From: Mogibacterium sp. | Lineage (GTDB): Bacteria > Bacillota > Clostridia > Peptostreptococcales > Anaerovoracaceae | NCBI GenBank assembly: GCA_016775335.1 | Contig: JAEUGJ010000030.1 | Location: 1 to 64,000 of the forward strand | Direction of reading: 5' to 3' | Length of the DNA stretch: 64,000 bases | Part shown: positions 26,686 through 34,349 of the stretch, piece by piece | Numbering within the stretch: position 1 is the stretch's first letter | Layout of the letters: each line of letters starts with the position of its first letter | Translations under genes and position numbers: made by a program | The notes under the pieces: model-generated | Database searches by the model: none | Told to the model about the DNA's origin: nothing | Seen by the model: the letters and a program-made list of their open reading frames with translations, nothing else

Positions 26686-26738
26686 GGTAGATTATCTACC
26701 CTTAAGCTGATTATATGTAGATGAGCTACCTATGTCAA
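26686..26738 (-). promoter_or_regulatory. Promoter of the padR operon with two inverted repeats
   Basis: Minus strand: TTGACA (26733-26738), 17 bp, TATAAT (26710-26715), both perfect. One inverted repeat, GTAGATGAGCTAC (26717-26729), fills the spacer. A second, GGTAGATTATCTACC (26686-26700), lies just after the start site. Both share the GTAG/CTAC arms, so they are likely sites for the PadR protein. Confidence 0.82.
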
Positions 26739-26772
26739 GCGATATTCCGAAACACCTTATTTCTCAGAAGAC

Positions 26773-26802
26773 AAAAAGAGAAGCCGCAGCATTGCGACTT
26801 CC
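26773..26802 (-). terminator. Intrinsic terminator of the 2-oxoacid oxidoreductase operon
   Basis: GAAGCCGCA pairs with TGCGACTTC (780-801) with one mismatch, and a T run follows on the minus strand. It lies 27 bases after the gamma subunit stop. Confidence 0.8.
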
Positions 26803-26828
26803 CTTTGGATCGTTATTAACTATTTCAA

Positions 26829-27374
26829 TTAGTTCTGGCTCTGACCGATTTCGATACCGGTTTCGAAAGCCTTGTCGTTGATCGGAATAACCTTTGGCTT
26901 ATTCTCGAACTTGTGGTGGATACCTGCAGTAACAACATCCTTTGGAACCGCATTGGTGTAACCGATGTATGCACCCAGCATGATGATGTTGAGGATACGA
27001 GGGTTGCCCATTTCCAGAGCCATCTCGGTAACCGGTACGCTGATTACCTTGATGTCGTCTCTGTCAATCGGATCCTTTACGATGGAGCTGTTGATGAACA
27101 GTGTGCCGCCCGGTTTCAGGTTCGGCAGGAACTTGTGCAGGGACGGACCGTTCATTACGATCAGATCGTCTACACTGTTGGATACCGGAGCACCAATCTC
27201 GTCATCAGAAATTACAACATAGCAGTTTGCTGTGCCGCCTCTCATCGCTGCACCGTAGGATGGGAAGAATGTTACGTTCAGATCTGTGGAATCGCAAGTT
27301 GCCTGAGACAGGAGCTTGCCCATAGTCATTACACCTTGTCCGCCGAATCCGGCTACCATCAAATTTCTTTCCAT
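26829..27374 (-). CDS. 2-oxoacid:ferredoxin oxidoreductase, gamma subunit
   Basis: The 181-residue gamma subunit of a four-subunit 2-oxoacid (probably branched-chain 2-oxoacid or 2-oxoglutarate) oxidoreductase, which converts 2-oxoacid plus CoA into acyl-CoA, CO2 and reduced ferredoxin. The hallmark GFGGQGVMTMGKLL near the start and SYGAAMRGGTANC are present. It is last in the order delta-alpha-beta-gamma. GTAGGAGG precedes the ATG. The substrate cannot be settled from this subunit. Confidence 0.93.
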   Translation of the reverse strand: MERNLMVAGFGGQGVMTMGKLLSQATCDSTDLNVTFFPSYGAAMRGGTANCYVVISDDEIGAPVSNSVDDLIVMNGPSLHKFLPNLKPGGTLFINSSIVKDPIDRDDIKVISVPVTEMALEMGNPRILNIIMLGAYIGYTNAVPKDVVTAGIHHKFENKPKVIPINDKAFETGIEIGQSQN

Positions 27375-27384
27375 TCTGCACCTC

Positions 27385-28134
27385 CTACTTTTCTGCGCCC
27401 TTGTCTCTTACGAGACCGAGTGGATATTCAGCAAACATCTTCTCTTCCAGGAACTTCAGGGAGTCCAGAGTGGAGAGTCCCCAGTTGGTTGGGCAAGAAG
27501 TTACGATTTCGATGAGGGAGAAACCTCTTCCTTCCAGCTGATACTGGAAGCCCTTCTTAATCGCATTGCGTGCCTTCATTACGTTCTGCGGAGTATTGCA
27601 GGATACTCTCTCCAGGTAGTAAGGAGCAGTCAGCTGATCCAGAATTTCGACAACGTGCATTGGATATCCGTGAACTTCCGGATCTCTTCCGCCAGGAGCG
27701 GTTGTTGCCTTCATGCCGATCAGTGTGGTCGGAGCCATCTGACCACCGGTCATACCGTAGATTCCGTTGTTAACGAAGATTACGGTAAAGTTCTCGCCTC
27801 TGTTGGCAGCGGACATGGTCTCTGCCAGACCGATGGAAGCCAGGTCTCCATCACCCTGGTATGTGTATACCAGAGAATCCGGAGTGGATCTCTTGATACC
27901 GGTAGCTACGGCACAAGCTCTTCCGTGAGCAGCGATGGTTGCGTCGTGGTTAACGTAGAACTGTCCCAGACCGCAGCATCCAACACCCTCTACACGAACC
28001 AGATTGTCCAGCTGACCCAGTTCGTCAGCGGCCTCACCGATGATTTTGTGTACTGTGCTGTGCATGCATCCCGGGCAGAATCCGGATACAGTGTTAGGCA
28101 GAATGCCTGTAGTTCTTTCATATACTTTCTGCAT
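27385..28134 (-). CDS. 2-oxoacid:ferredoxin oxidoreductase, beta subunit (TPP-binding)
   Basis: The 249-residue beta subunit holds thiamine diphosphate. The cofactor motif runs from YQGDGDLASIGLAETM to FVNNGIYGMTGGQ (GDG...NN). GFCPGCMHS near residue 20 is the conserved region by the active site. Its ATG overlaps the alpha stop (TAATG), so alpha and beta are translationally coupled. Acidic and neutral residues around GMTGGQMAPTT are typical of the Vor/Kor group. Confidence 0.94.
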   Translation of the reverse strand: MQKVYERTTGILPNTVSGFCPGCMHSTVHKIIGEAADELGQLDNLVRVEGVGCCGLGQFYVNHDATIAAHGRACAVATGIKRSTPDSLVYTYQGDGDLASIGLAETMSAANRGENFTVIFVNNGIYGMTGGQMAPTTLIGMKATTAPGGRDPEVHGYPMHVVEILDQLTAPYYLERVSCNTPQNVMKARNAIKKGFQYQLEGRGFSLIEIVTSCPTNWGLSTLDSLKFLEEKMFAEYPLGLVRDKGAEK

Positions 28135-29213
28135 TACAGTACCTCCTTAATAAGCTTACGAGCAGCATCGTATACCTGATCGTTGGTCAGCAGCTGGCCA
28201 CCGGATCTCAGGCAATCGTTCACCTGGGTTCTTCCCTGAACTGCGTGGTCGATATCCCATCTCATCTGGGACGGAATGGACATCTCAACGTTCAGGATAC
28301 CCTTTACCTGATTGAAGTCCAGGTTAGCGAAAGTATCATATGGGAATGGGGAAACCTTAATCGGTCTGATCATTCCTGCCTTGATGCCTTCTTCTCTCAG
28401 CTTCTTAACAACAACTCTGGAGATACGAGCGGAAATACCATATGCAGCCAGGATGATTTCTGCATCCTCTGTCATGAATTCCTCAACCTCAACATCCTTA
28501 TCCCATGTGGAATACAGCTTTGCAGCTTCGATGTTAACCGCTTCCTGACCGGTTCCTACAGAACCCGGACGGCAGAATGCGTTCTCGCCGCGCTTATGTC
28601 CGATGATCGCTCTGTGCTCGAACTTCTTTCTCAGCTCAGCGATTTCTTCGTCGCTCTTCATTGGCGGCAGAACAACCGGCTCCATCATAGTACCCATTAC
28701 ACCGTCGGTCAGTACGAGAACCGGGTTCTCATCTCTTGCAGCCAGGTCGAATGCTTCGTATACCATGTCTACGCACTCCTGTACAGTGGAAGGTGCCAGA
28801 ACCAGCATCTTGAAACCACCGTTACCGGAAGCCTTGGTTGCCTGGAAGTAGTCCTGCTGTGCCGGCTGAATTGCGCCGATACCAGGGCCGCCTCTCTGTA
28901 CGTTAACATATACTGCCGGGATACGGGCAGATGCCATGTAGGAAACGCCCTCGGAGTACAAGCTGATTCCGCAGCTGGAAGAAGAGCTCATCGCTCTGAT
29001 TCCGGTGGAAGCCGCACCGTACAGCATGTTAACGGATGCAACCTCGGACTCGCCCTGTACGAAAGTACCGTTTACCTCAGGCATTCTTCTTGCAAAATAT
29101 TCCGGAATTTCGTTCTGCGGTGTGATAGGATAACCAGCAAAGAAGCGACATCCGGCTCTGACAGCTGCTTCTGCAATAGCTTCGCAGCCCTTCATAAATA
29201 CACGTTCACTCAT
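28134..29213 (-). CDS. vorB: 2-oxoacid:ferredoxin oxidoreductase, alpha subunit (VorB-like)
   Basis: The alpha subunit (359 residues from the ATG at 29213, which has GAGAGGAG upstream; a longer frame from 29246 would overlap the ferredoxin stop). AGYPITPQNEIPEYF, FVQGESEVASVNMLYGAASTG and RGGPGIGAIQP are typical of the pyrimidine-binding half of these enzymes. The sequence style is that of 3-methyl-2-oxobutanoate dehydrogenase VorB, so branched-chain 2-oxoacids from Val, Leu and Ile are the likely substrates; 2-oxoglutarate is the main alternative. Confidence 0.9.
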   Translation of the reverse strand: MSERVFMKGCEAIAEAAVRAGCRFFAGYPITPQNEIPEYFARRMPEVNGTFVQGESEVASVNMLYGAASTGIRAMSSSSSCGISLYSEGVSYMASARIPAVYVNVQRGGPGIGAIQPAQQDYFQATKASGNGGFKMLVLAPSTVQECVDMVYEAFDLAARDENPVLVLTDGVMGTMMEPVVLPPMKSDEEIAELRKKFEHRAIIGHKRGENAFCRPGSVGTGQEAVNIEAAKLYSTWDKDVEVEEFMTEDAEIILAAYGISARISRVVVKKLREEGIKAGMIRPIKVSPFPYDTFANLDFNQVKGILNVEMSIPSQMRWDIDHAVQGRTQVNDCLRSGGQLLTNDQVYDAARKLIKEVL

Positions 29214-29236
29214 TATGAAATTTCTCCTCTCTCTAA

Positions 29237-29446
29237 TTATCTCCACACTTCAATTGCAGCTTCCGGACAAATCTGTGCACACATCGCACATCCGATGCAC
29301 TTTTCCGGTTCCGCACTGATTACGTAAGGATAACCGAAAGAGTTCACTTCTTCGCCGACTACCAGAATCTTCTTCGGACATGAAATCACGCAATACTGGC
29401 AGGATTTGCATGCCTCAGAATTGATCTCGATTTTACCTTTAGCCAT
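29237..29446 (-). CDS. 2-oxoacid:ferredoxin oxidoreductase, delta subunit (2[4Fe-4S])
   Basis: A 69-residue ferredoxin-like subunit passing electrons from the TPP site to external ferredoxin. Two motifs, CKSCQYCVISCP and CIGCAMCAQICP, give eight cysteine ligands for two clusters. GAGGAGG precedes the ATG. It is the first subunit gene of the complex, 30 bases after the P-loop ATPase. Confidence 0.93.
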   Translation of the reverse strand: MAKGKIEINSEACKSCQYCVISCPKKILVVGEEVNSFGYPYVISAEPEKCIGCAMCAQICPEAAIEVWR

Positions 29447-29476
29447 CGAAATTACCTCCTCTTTTGAAATAGTGTT

Positions 29477-30181
29477 TTAACGATCGACCCATTCATAGGT
29501 CAAATATAGTTCAATCGGAAGTAAATATCTGTCCGTTTCTCCTTTTACTTCCTCATAAACGTCTTTCTTGACACACGCACTGTTGATGGTGGTGATCCCC
29601 TCCAGCAGGGAATCCATCTTCTCCAAGCCCTCCAGGAAATCCTGTGCCGACGTGTGATAGCCCAGGTTCGGGTTGCCCAGCATGTAGATGTGATCCAGAT
29701 TCACGGCCTTCAGAATGCTGGACATGGTGCCGTCGATGGACTCCAAGCTCTTGGTCCACGGGCGGTACGGGTTGATGATGTACACCGGAACCGAATCCTC
29801 ATTCTTCAGGATGTGGGCATAGGCACCCGCCATCCGCGCTGCCGGGGAGCCGCCGCCGATATCCATCAAGGTGTAATGGTCTGCCATCAGGGAGGTTGCC
29901 ACGCCGCTTACCGCCGTCGGGGCATCCAGGAATTGGTCCTGATAGTGGATATCCACACCCAGCTCCTTGAAATCATCCGCCATATCTCTGGAACGATACA
30001 GCGGCTTTGTCTGGTCCATATCGAAGAGATCTACTTTTTTGCCGGTTTCTCTAGCCAGCTTTGCGGCCACATTCAGAACGATTTCGCTCTTGCCGCTTCC
30101 CGCCTCGCCGATAAAAAGAAAATTCTTTTTTTCCTTGAGAACGTCGCCGAAGTTCTTGTCCATCTCATAAAAGAGTCCCAT
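29477..30181 (-). CDS. P-loop ATPase of unknown role at the head of the oxidoreductase operon
   Basis: A 234-residue protein of no family that I can name. It has Walker A IGEAGSGKSE near residues 24-33, a DMDQTKPLYR segment placed like a deviant sensor loop, and a Walker-B-like LMDIGGGSP. It lacks membrane segments and metal-binding Cys clusters. A CGAGGAG site precedes the ATG, and the ferredoxin subunit follows after 30 bases, so it is co-expressed with the oxidoreductase. The fold resembles MinD/CobQ-type or Clp1-type NTPases in motif spacing only. It might serve cofactor loading or assembly; that is inference. Confidence 0.75.
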   Translation of the reverse strand: MGLFYEMDKNFGDVLKEKKNFLFIGEAGSGKSEIVLNVAAKLARETGKKVDLFDMDQTKPLYRSRDMADDFKELGVDIHYQDQFLDAPTAVSGVATSLMADHYTLMDIGGGSPAARMAGAYAHILKNEDSVPVYIINPYRPWTKSLESIDGTMSSILKAVNLDHIYMLGNPNLGYHTSAQDFLEGLEKMDSLLEGITTINSACVKKDVYEEVKGETDRYLLPIELYLTYEWVDR

Positions 30182-30279
30182 AATCTATCTCCTCGTTTTC
30201 TGATATATTCTATAAAATCATGTTTTCGGTAAAAATAAGTATCTGTATCCGCAGACGTCCGGCAATGCCGCGCGTTCCG

Positions 30280-31026
30280 CTACTGCAGCAGCTTCTCGCA
30301 CTCCCGCGCGCAATCCTGAAGCCGCATGATAATGCTGTCCAGGCTCCGAATCATCCGTTCCTTGTATCCGTTGATACTGATGGAGCAGATGGCAATTCCG
30401 TCCTTCGCCAACACCGGTGTCGCCACGCATACCAACCCTTCGGTTACCTCTTCCATGTCGTAGGCCAGGCGCTGCGCCCGCACCTCTTGAAGAAGCTCCG
30501 CGAATTCGTCCCGGTCGGTTACGGAACGCTTTGTCAGCTTCACGTAATCCATTCGGTTCAGCAGATTGTCCGTCTCCCCGGAAAATGCGGTGAGTACTTT
30601 TCCCGTCGCCGTGGTGTTCAGGCTCATGGTATCTCCCACCGTCTGAATCAGGGAAAGGGTCAGTCCCGTCTGGGGATCCTTCCGCATAATCGTAACGCTC
30701 TGGGTGCCCTTTCGGATGGCCACCGTCACGGAAAAACCGATACGCCGGCACAGGGTTCCCACCGGTTCATCCAGAATGTTAATCAGCTGATTCTTCAGTT
30801 GGGTATTTCTTCCCAGGACGTACATCTTGCTGGTGAGGTAATATCCGCCGTCGATCTTATCCTGAAAAACGTAGTGCATGCTTTCCAGTGAATTCAAGAT
30901 TCGCGCTACCGCCGCATTGGAGTATCCGGTGTGCTGTGCAATCTCCGTCATCGTCCAGCGCTGCCGGAACTGAAACAAATCCAGAACGGCAAGGGCTTTT
31001 TCTAAAGAACTGTTTCTCTCTGCCAT
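30280..31026 (-). CDS. IclR family transcriptional regulator
   Basis: A 248-residue regulator. An N-terminal winged helix (TMTEIAQHTGYSNAAVARILNSL) is followed by the IclR effector domain with GKVLTAFSG and EGLVCVATPVLAKDG. It lies 98 bases upstream of, and in the same direction as, the P-loop ATPase and oxidoreductase genes, so it may control them, sensing a small acid or its derivative. Its own promoter faces that of the glycosyltransferase gene across 261 bases. Confidence 0.92.
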   Translation of the reverse strand: MAERNSSLEKALAVLDLFQFRQRWTMTEIAQHTGYSNAAVARILNSLESMHYVFQDKIDGGYYLTSKMYVLGRNTQLKNQLINILDEPVGTLCRRIGFSVTVAIRKGTQSVTIMRKDPQTGLTLSLIQTVGDTMSLNTTATGKVLTAFSGETDNLLNRMDYVKLTKRSVTDRDEFAELLQEVRAQRLAYDMEEVTEGLVCVATPVLAKDGIAICSISINGYKERMIRSLDSIIMRLQDCARECEKLLQ

Positions 31027-31077
31027 TCGAAATCACTTCATTCCTTCCGCATCAAAGTACCACAAAATACTATAACA

Positions 31078-31106
31078 AATATACTCCTTTCGAATATGCA
31101 AGTCAA
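31078..31106 (-). promoter_or_regulatory. Promoter of the iclR gene
   Basis: Minus strand: TTGACT (31101-31106), 17 bp, TATATT (31078-31083). Upstream, between 31120 and 31160, two CGTATT-type elements occur in direct repeat and could be regulator sites; this is uncertain. Confidence 0.65.
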
Positions 31107-31225
31107 CCGAATCACAAAGATTTTTCCGTATTACGATAATCGGTTTCGTATTTCGGTAATTAGGTTAACTTATACTAACCTATAAACTTTCTTAATACAT
31201 TCACCGATTCTAATTTTTTAACAAT

Positions 31226-31254
31226 TTGACTTCCGGACGGTTAAAAAATATAAT
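31226..31254 (+). promoter_or_regulatory. Promoter of the glycosyltransferase gene
   Basis: TTGACT (31226-31231), 17 bp, TATAAT (31249-31254), with GGAGG eight bases or so before the ATG at 31288. An inverted repeat GGTTA/TAACC lies upstream at about 31163-31181. Confidence 0.78.
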
Positions 31255-31287
31255 AATGTAGATTAATTATGTTTTGGAGGATTATCA

Positions 31288-32574
31288 ATGAATATTCTGA
31301 GCGTTACAACCCAGAAACCTCACTCCACCGGAAGCGGCACCTATCTGTCCGAAGTAGTTCGAGCTCTGGATCGTCAGGGACACCGGCAGTCTGTTGTTGC
31401 CGGAATCTACCATTCCGATATCGTCAATTTTCCGGAGGGAGTCACTTTCCATCCGGTATATTATACGGCTCCGGGGGAATCCCCTCTGCCGGGAGACTTG
31501 GACTTCCCGGTTCTTGGCATGTCGGACCGGATGCCTTATCCGTCCACCCGCTACTCCCGGCTCACCCGGGAACAGCTCGGAGCGCTGGAGAAAGCCTTTA
31601 TTTCTGCGGTAGGCGAAGCGATTGACCGGCTCCGGCCGGATATCATCCTGTGCCACCACCTGTACCTTCTCACCGCCACCCTCCGAAAAGCCTTTCCGGA
31701 GCAGCGAATCTACGGCATCTGCCACGGCTCCGACCTTCGCCAGATGCAGAATCTTTGCTGCGGAGAAGCCGGTTACGGAAAAGAACCTTTCTGCGCGAAA
31801 GATATTCAGGAGAGCATTCGAGGCTTGAATCGGATCTTTGCCCTCCACCAGGCCCAGAAAAAAACAATCATGGATTGCTTCCGGCTTCCGGCAGAACAGG
31901 TATCCGTCATCGGAACCGGATATAACGACAAAATCTTCTTCCCGAGGGAGGCGGATGCTTCTGCAGCGGAAGGACCGCACCGGTTCATCTACGCCGGGAA
32001 AATCTGCCGGGAGAAAGGCATTCCGGAACTGCTGGATGCACTGGAACAGCTCCGCAAAGAGACGGACCTTCCCTTTGAGCTTCATCTGGCGGGAGGCTGC
32101 ACCGATTCCGCATTGTGGACCCGGCTGAACCCGGGCCGGAATCAGCCGCCGAAGGCCGGCGCAATTACCGCCTGTTCCTTCCCCATTCAATATCACGGCC
32201 TGCTGAGTCAAGAAGTGCTGGCGGATCTGTACCGGAATTGCCACACCTTCGTCCTTCCCTCTTATTTCGAGGGACTGCCGCTGGTTCTGATTGAAGCCAT
32301 GGCCTGCGGGCTGAACACCCTGTGCAACGACCTGCCGGGGGTTCGGGAATGGCTGCGCGCCGAAATTCCGGAGAACGCCACCCGCTTCATCCCCATGCCG
32401 CCGCTGATTTCATCGGACCGGCCGGATTCGGATGCGCTGCCGCAATATGTTTTTACCCTGAAGACCGCCCTAAAAGAAATTTTGGAGGAGTCGCAGGCTT
32501 CCGGTCAAACCCGGCGCATTCCGGACACTTCCGGGGCCTCCTGGGACGCCGTGGCAAAACGTATTGTTTTTTAA
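31288..32574 (+). CDS. GT4-type glycosyltransferase
   Basis: A 428-residue GT-B fold sugar transferase. The N-terminal half opens with NILSVTTQKPHSTGSGTYLSEV (the glycine-rich acceptor loop), and the C-terminal half has FIYAGKICREKGIPELLDAL and the nucleotide-sugar box SYFEGLPLVLIEAMACG (EX7E pattern). Soluble, cytoplasmic. GGAGG precedes the ATG. It has its own promoter and is followed after 74 bases by the aldolase gene on the same strand. The sugar and acceptor are unknown; the neighbours give no hint. Confidence 0.88.
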   Translation: MNILSVTTQKPHSTGSGTYLSEVVRALDRQGHRQSVVAGIYHSDIVNFPEGVTFHPVYYTAPGESPLPGDLDFPVLGMSDRMPYPSTRYSRLTREQLGALEKAFISAVGEAIDRLRPDIILCHHLYLLTATLRKAFPEQRIYGICHGSDLRQMQNLCCGEAGYGKEPFCAKDIQESIRGLNRIFALHQAQKKTIMDCFRLPAEQVSVIGTGYNDKIFFPREADASAAEGPHRFIYAGKICREKGIPELLDALEQLRKETDLPFELHLAGGCTDSALWTRLNPGRNQPPKAGAITACSFPIQYHGLLSQEVLADLYRNCHTFVLPSYFEGLPLVLIEAMACGLNTLCNDLPGVREWLRAEIPENATRFIPMPPLISSDRPDSDALPQYVFTLKTALKEILEESQASGQTRRIPDTSGASWDAVAKRIVF

Positions 32575-32648
32575 ACAATCAACATATTCCGCGGAAACCG
32601 GAATGATATAATAGAAAACAGAGAAAACCAAAGCAAGGGAGAGACAAC

Positions 32649-33848
32649 ATGGATATTAATACAGCAAAAGAAGCGCTGCTGAAACGCTCGAACGCATTTC
32701 GGGAGCGGTACTTTACTGCATACGGACAACTGGTGCTTCGGGTGAATGAGGAAACCTATATTTCTTCGCGTGAGAACCTTCGCCTGTCCAAGCTGACGGA
32801 GAAGGATTTTGAGTTGTTCGACATCAACACCGGAGATATCGGCCGGATTTTTTCATCTCGGGACGATATCAACGCCATCGTGTTCATATGCACGGAAGCC
32901 GCCGTGCGCTTTTCCAAAGAGAATCAGATAATGTGGCCGGCGCTGGACGACCTGGCTCAGATTATCGGGCCGGATGTGACCGTCTGTCCGGACGGAACTG
33001 CAAGAACCCTGCTGAAAGCCCTGCGAAATCGCCGAGGCTGCTTCATTCAGGGATCTGGTATCATCGCTGTCGGTGAGACCATCGAGGAGGCCATTGCCGG
33101 CGCCCGCATCCTGGAGAAAAGTGCCGAAGCGGAGATATACTCCGGCAGACTGAACGGACTCCAATATCTGGATCCGGCGGCCGCCCAGGAGCTTCATAAA
33201 TATTACGACGGAAGCTATTCCAAGGTGAACCAAAAGGAAAAGGTGGATTTCATCAGCAGCGGTGCGGAAGAATTCCGGCTGCGGAACCGAATCATCGACT
33301 GCGGCAAGGATATGAGCCGTTCCGAGCTGGTGCAGGGTTCCTGGGGAAACATTTCCCTCCGATTGAACCCGGATACCATGCTGATTACTCCGTCGGGCAT
33401 GGACTATTTTTCCATCCGTACGGAAGACATCGTTCGCATGAACATCCACGACCTGAAATACGGCATGCAGAGAAAGCCGTCTTCGGAGTTCCGCCTGCAC
33501 GCCGCGCTGTACCGCCGGTATCCGGAGTGCAACGCCATCATCCACACCCATTCCAACGGTATCAGCGCCTTCGCCGCCGCCCACGCCGGCTTCCGGATTT
33601 CGGAACCGCCGATGGATCGGCTGATCGGCGACATGCATTGCAGCGAATATCAAACACCTGGAACGGATGAGCTGTGCGACAGCATCATGGATGCCATTGA
33701 AGGCAGCCACGCCTGCATCATCGCCAACCACGGCGCGATTTTCTACGGAAACGACCTGGACGTGACGCTGGCCATCGCCAATGCGGTGGAATCCAGAGCC
33801 TGCAACCTGCTGGGATTCGGTCAGCGGCCGGATACGGAAGAGGAGTAA
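32649..33848 (+). CDS. Class II aldolase/adducin protein with a degenerate extra N-terminal domain
   Basis: A 399-residue protein, about twice the usual ~210. The C-terminal half (about 200-399) is a full class II aldolase: SWGNISLR, the LITPSGMDY loop, a Glu in EFRLHAALYRRYP, the metal pair in IIHTHSN (HxH) and the third His in IIANHGAIFYG. These act on sugar phosphates such as fuculose- or ribulose-phosphate. The N-terminal half has the same layout but its metal positions are lost (VFICTE where HTH should be), so it is probably a structural or regulatory copy. AGGGAGAG precedes the ATG. The substrate is unknown. Confidence 0.82.
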   Translation: MDINTAKEALLKRSNAFRERYFTAYGQLVLRVNEETYISSRENLRLSKLTEKDFELFDINTGDIGRIFSSRDDINAIVFICTEAAVRFSKENQIMWPALDDLAQIIGPDVTVCPDGTARTLLKALRNRRGCFIQGSGIIAVGETIEEAIAGARILEKSAEAEIYSGRLNGLQYLDPAAAQELHKYYDGSYSKVNQKEKVDFISSGAEEFRLRNRIIDCGKDMSRSELVQGSWGNISLRLNPDTMLITPSGMDYFSIRTEDIVRMNIHDLKYGMQRKPSSEFRLHAALYRRYPECNAIIHTHSNGISAFAAAHAGFRISEPPMDRLIGDMHCSEYQTPGTDELCDSIMDAIEGSHACIIANHGAIFYGNDLDVTLAIANAVESRACNLLGFGQRPDTEEE

Positions 33849-33917
33849 TTTCTCGAAAAAAGTCGCAGGCATTCACTTCGTTCATATTATTTTGAAAATG
33901 CAAGGAGGGTATTGAAC

Positions 33918-34274
33918 ATGAGTATTATTCGAAGAAAAGAAGATCGAAAGAAAGTTGTAAAGGAAGAAGTCCAGAAGGGACCGGGGCATCTGATTTCGCT
34001 GGTAGGCGTGGAGCAGGATTCCGAGATGTGGAACCGGGGCCGCATGCTGAACGAGAACGTGCTGGAGAAGGATTGCGGCGTGGGATACCACGTGCATCAG
34101 GGAGACGGCGAGATTTACGTCATCCTTTCCGGCGAAGCGGAATACAACGACAACGGTACTGTCACCACCGTCAAGGCGGGGGACATCACCTTCACCGGTC
34201 CGGGAGAAGGCCACGCCATCACCAACCGCAAGGATGAGCCGATGAGCTTTATGGCCATCATCCTGTACGAATAG
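33918..34274 (+). CDS. Small cupin-domain protein
   Basis: A 118-residue single-domain cupin. Motif 1 is seen in GVGYHVHQGDGEIYVILSG (two His and a Glu for a metal), motif 2 in GPGEGHAITN (third His). Such proteins bind metal ions and serve as isomerases, sensors or oxygenases. I start at the ATG at 33918, eight bases after AAGGAGGG, rather than at the TTG six bases upstream. It follows the aldolase by 69 bases and has its own terminator, so it may act on the same sugar pathway, which is inference. Confidence 0.85.
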   Translation: MSIIRRKEDRKKVVKEEVQKGPGHLISLVGVEQDSEMWNRGRMLNENVLEKDCGVGYHVHQGDGEIYVILSGEAEYNDNGTVTTVKAGDITFTGPGEGHAITNRKDEPMSFMAIILYE

Positions 34275-34280
34275 AGACGA

Positions 34281-34317
34281 AAGGCATCCGAGGGATTTTC
34301 CCCGGATGCCTCTTTTT
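34281..34317 (+). terminator. Intrinsic terminator after the cupin gene
   Basis: AGGCATCCG (282-290) pairs with CGGATGCCT (303-311), followed by TTTTT. It closes the glycosyltransferase-aldolase-cupin strand run. Confidence 0.9.
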
Positions 34318-34349
34318 ATCGTGTAAATTTGCACGGTGTGCCGCACCGC

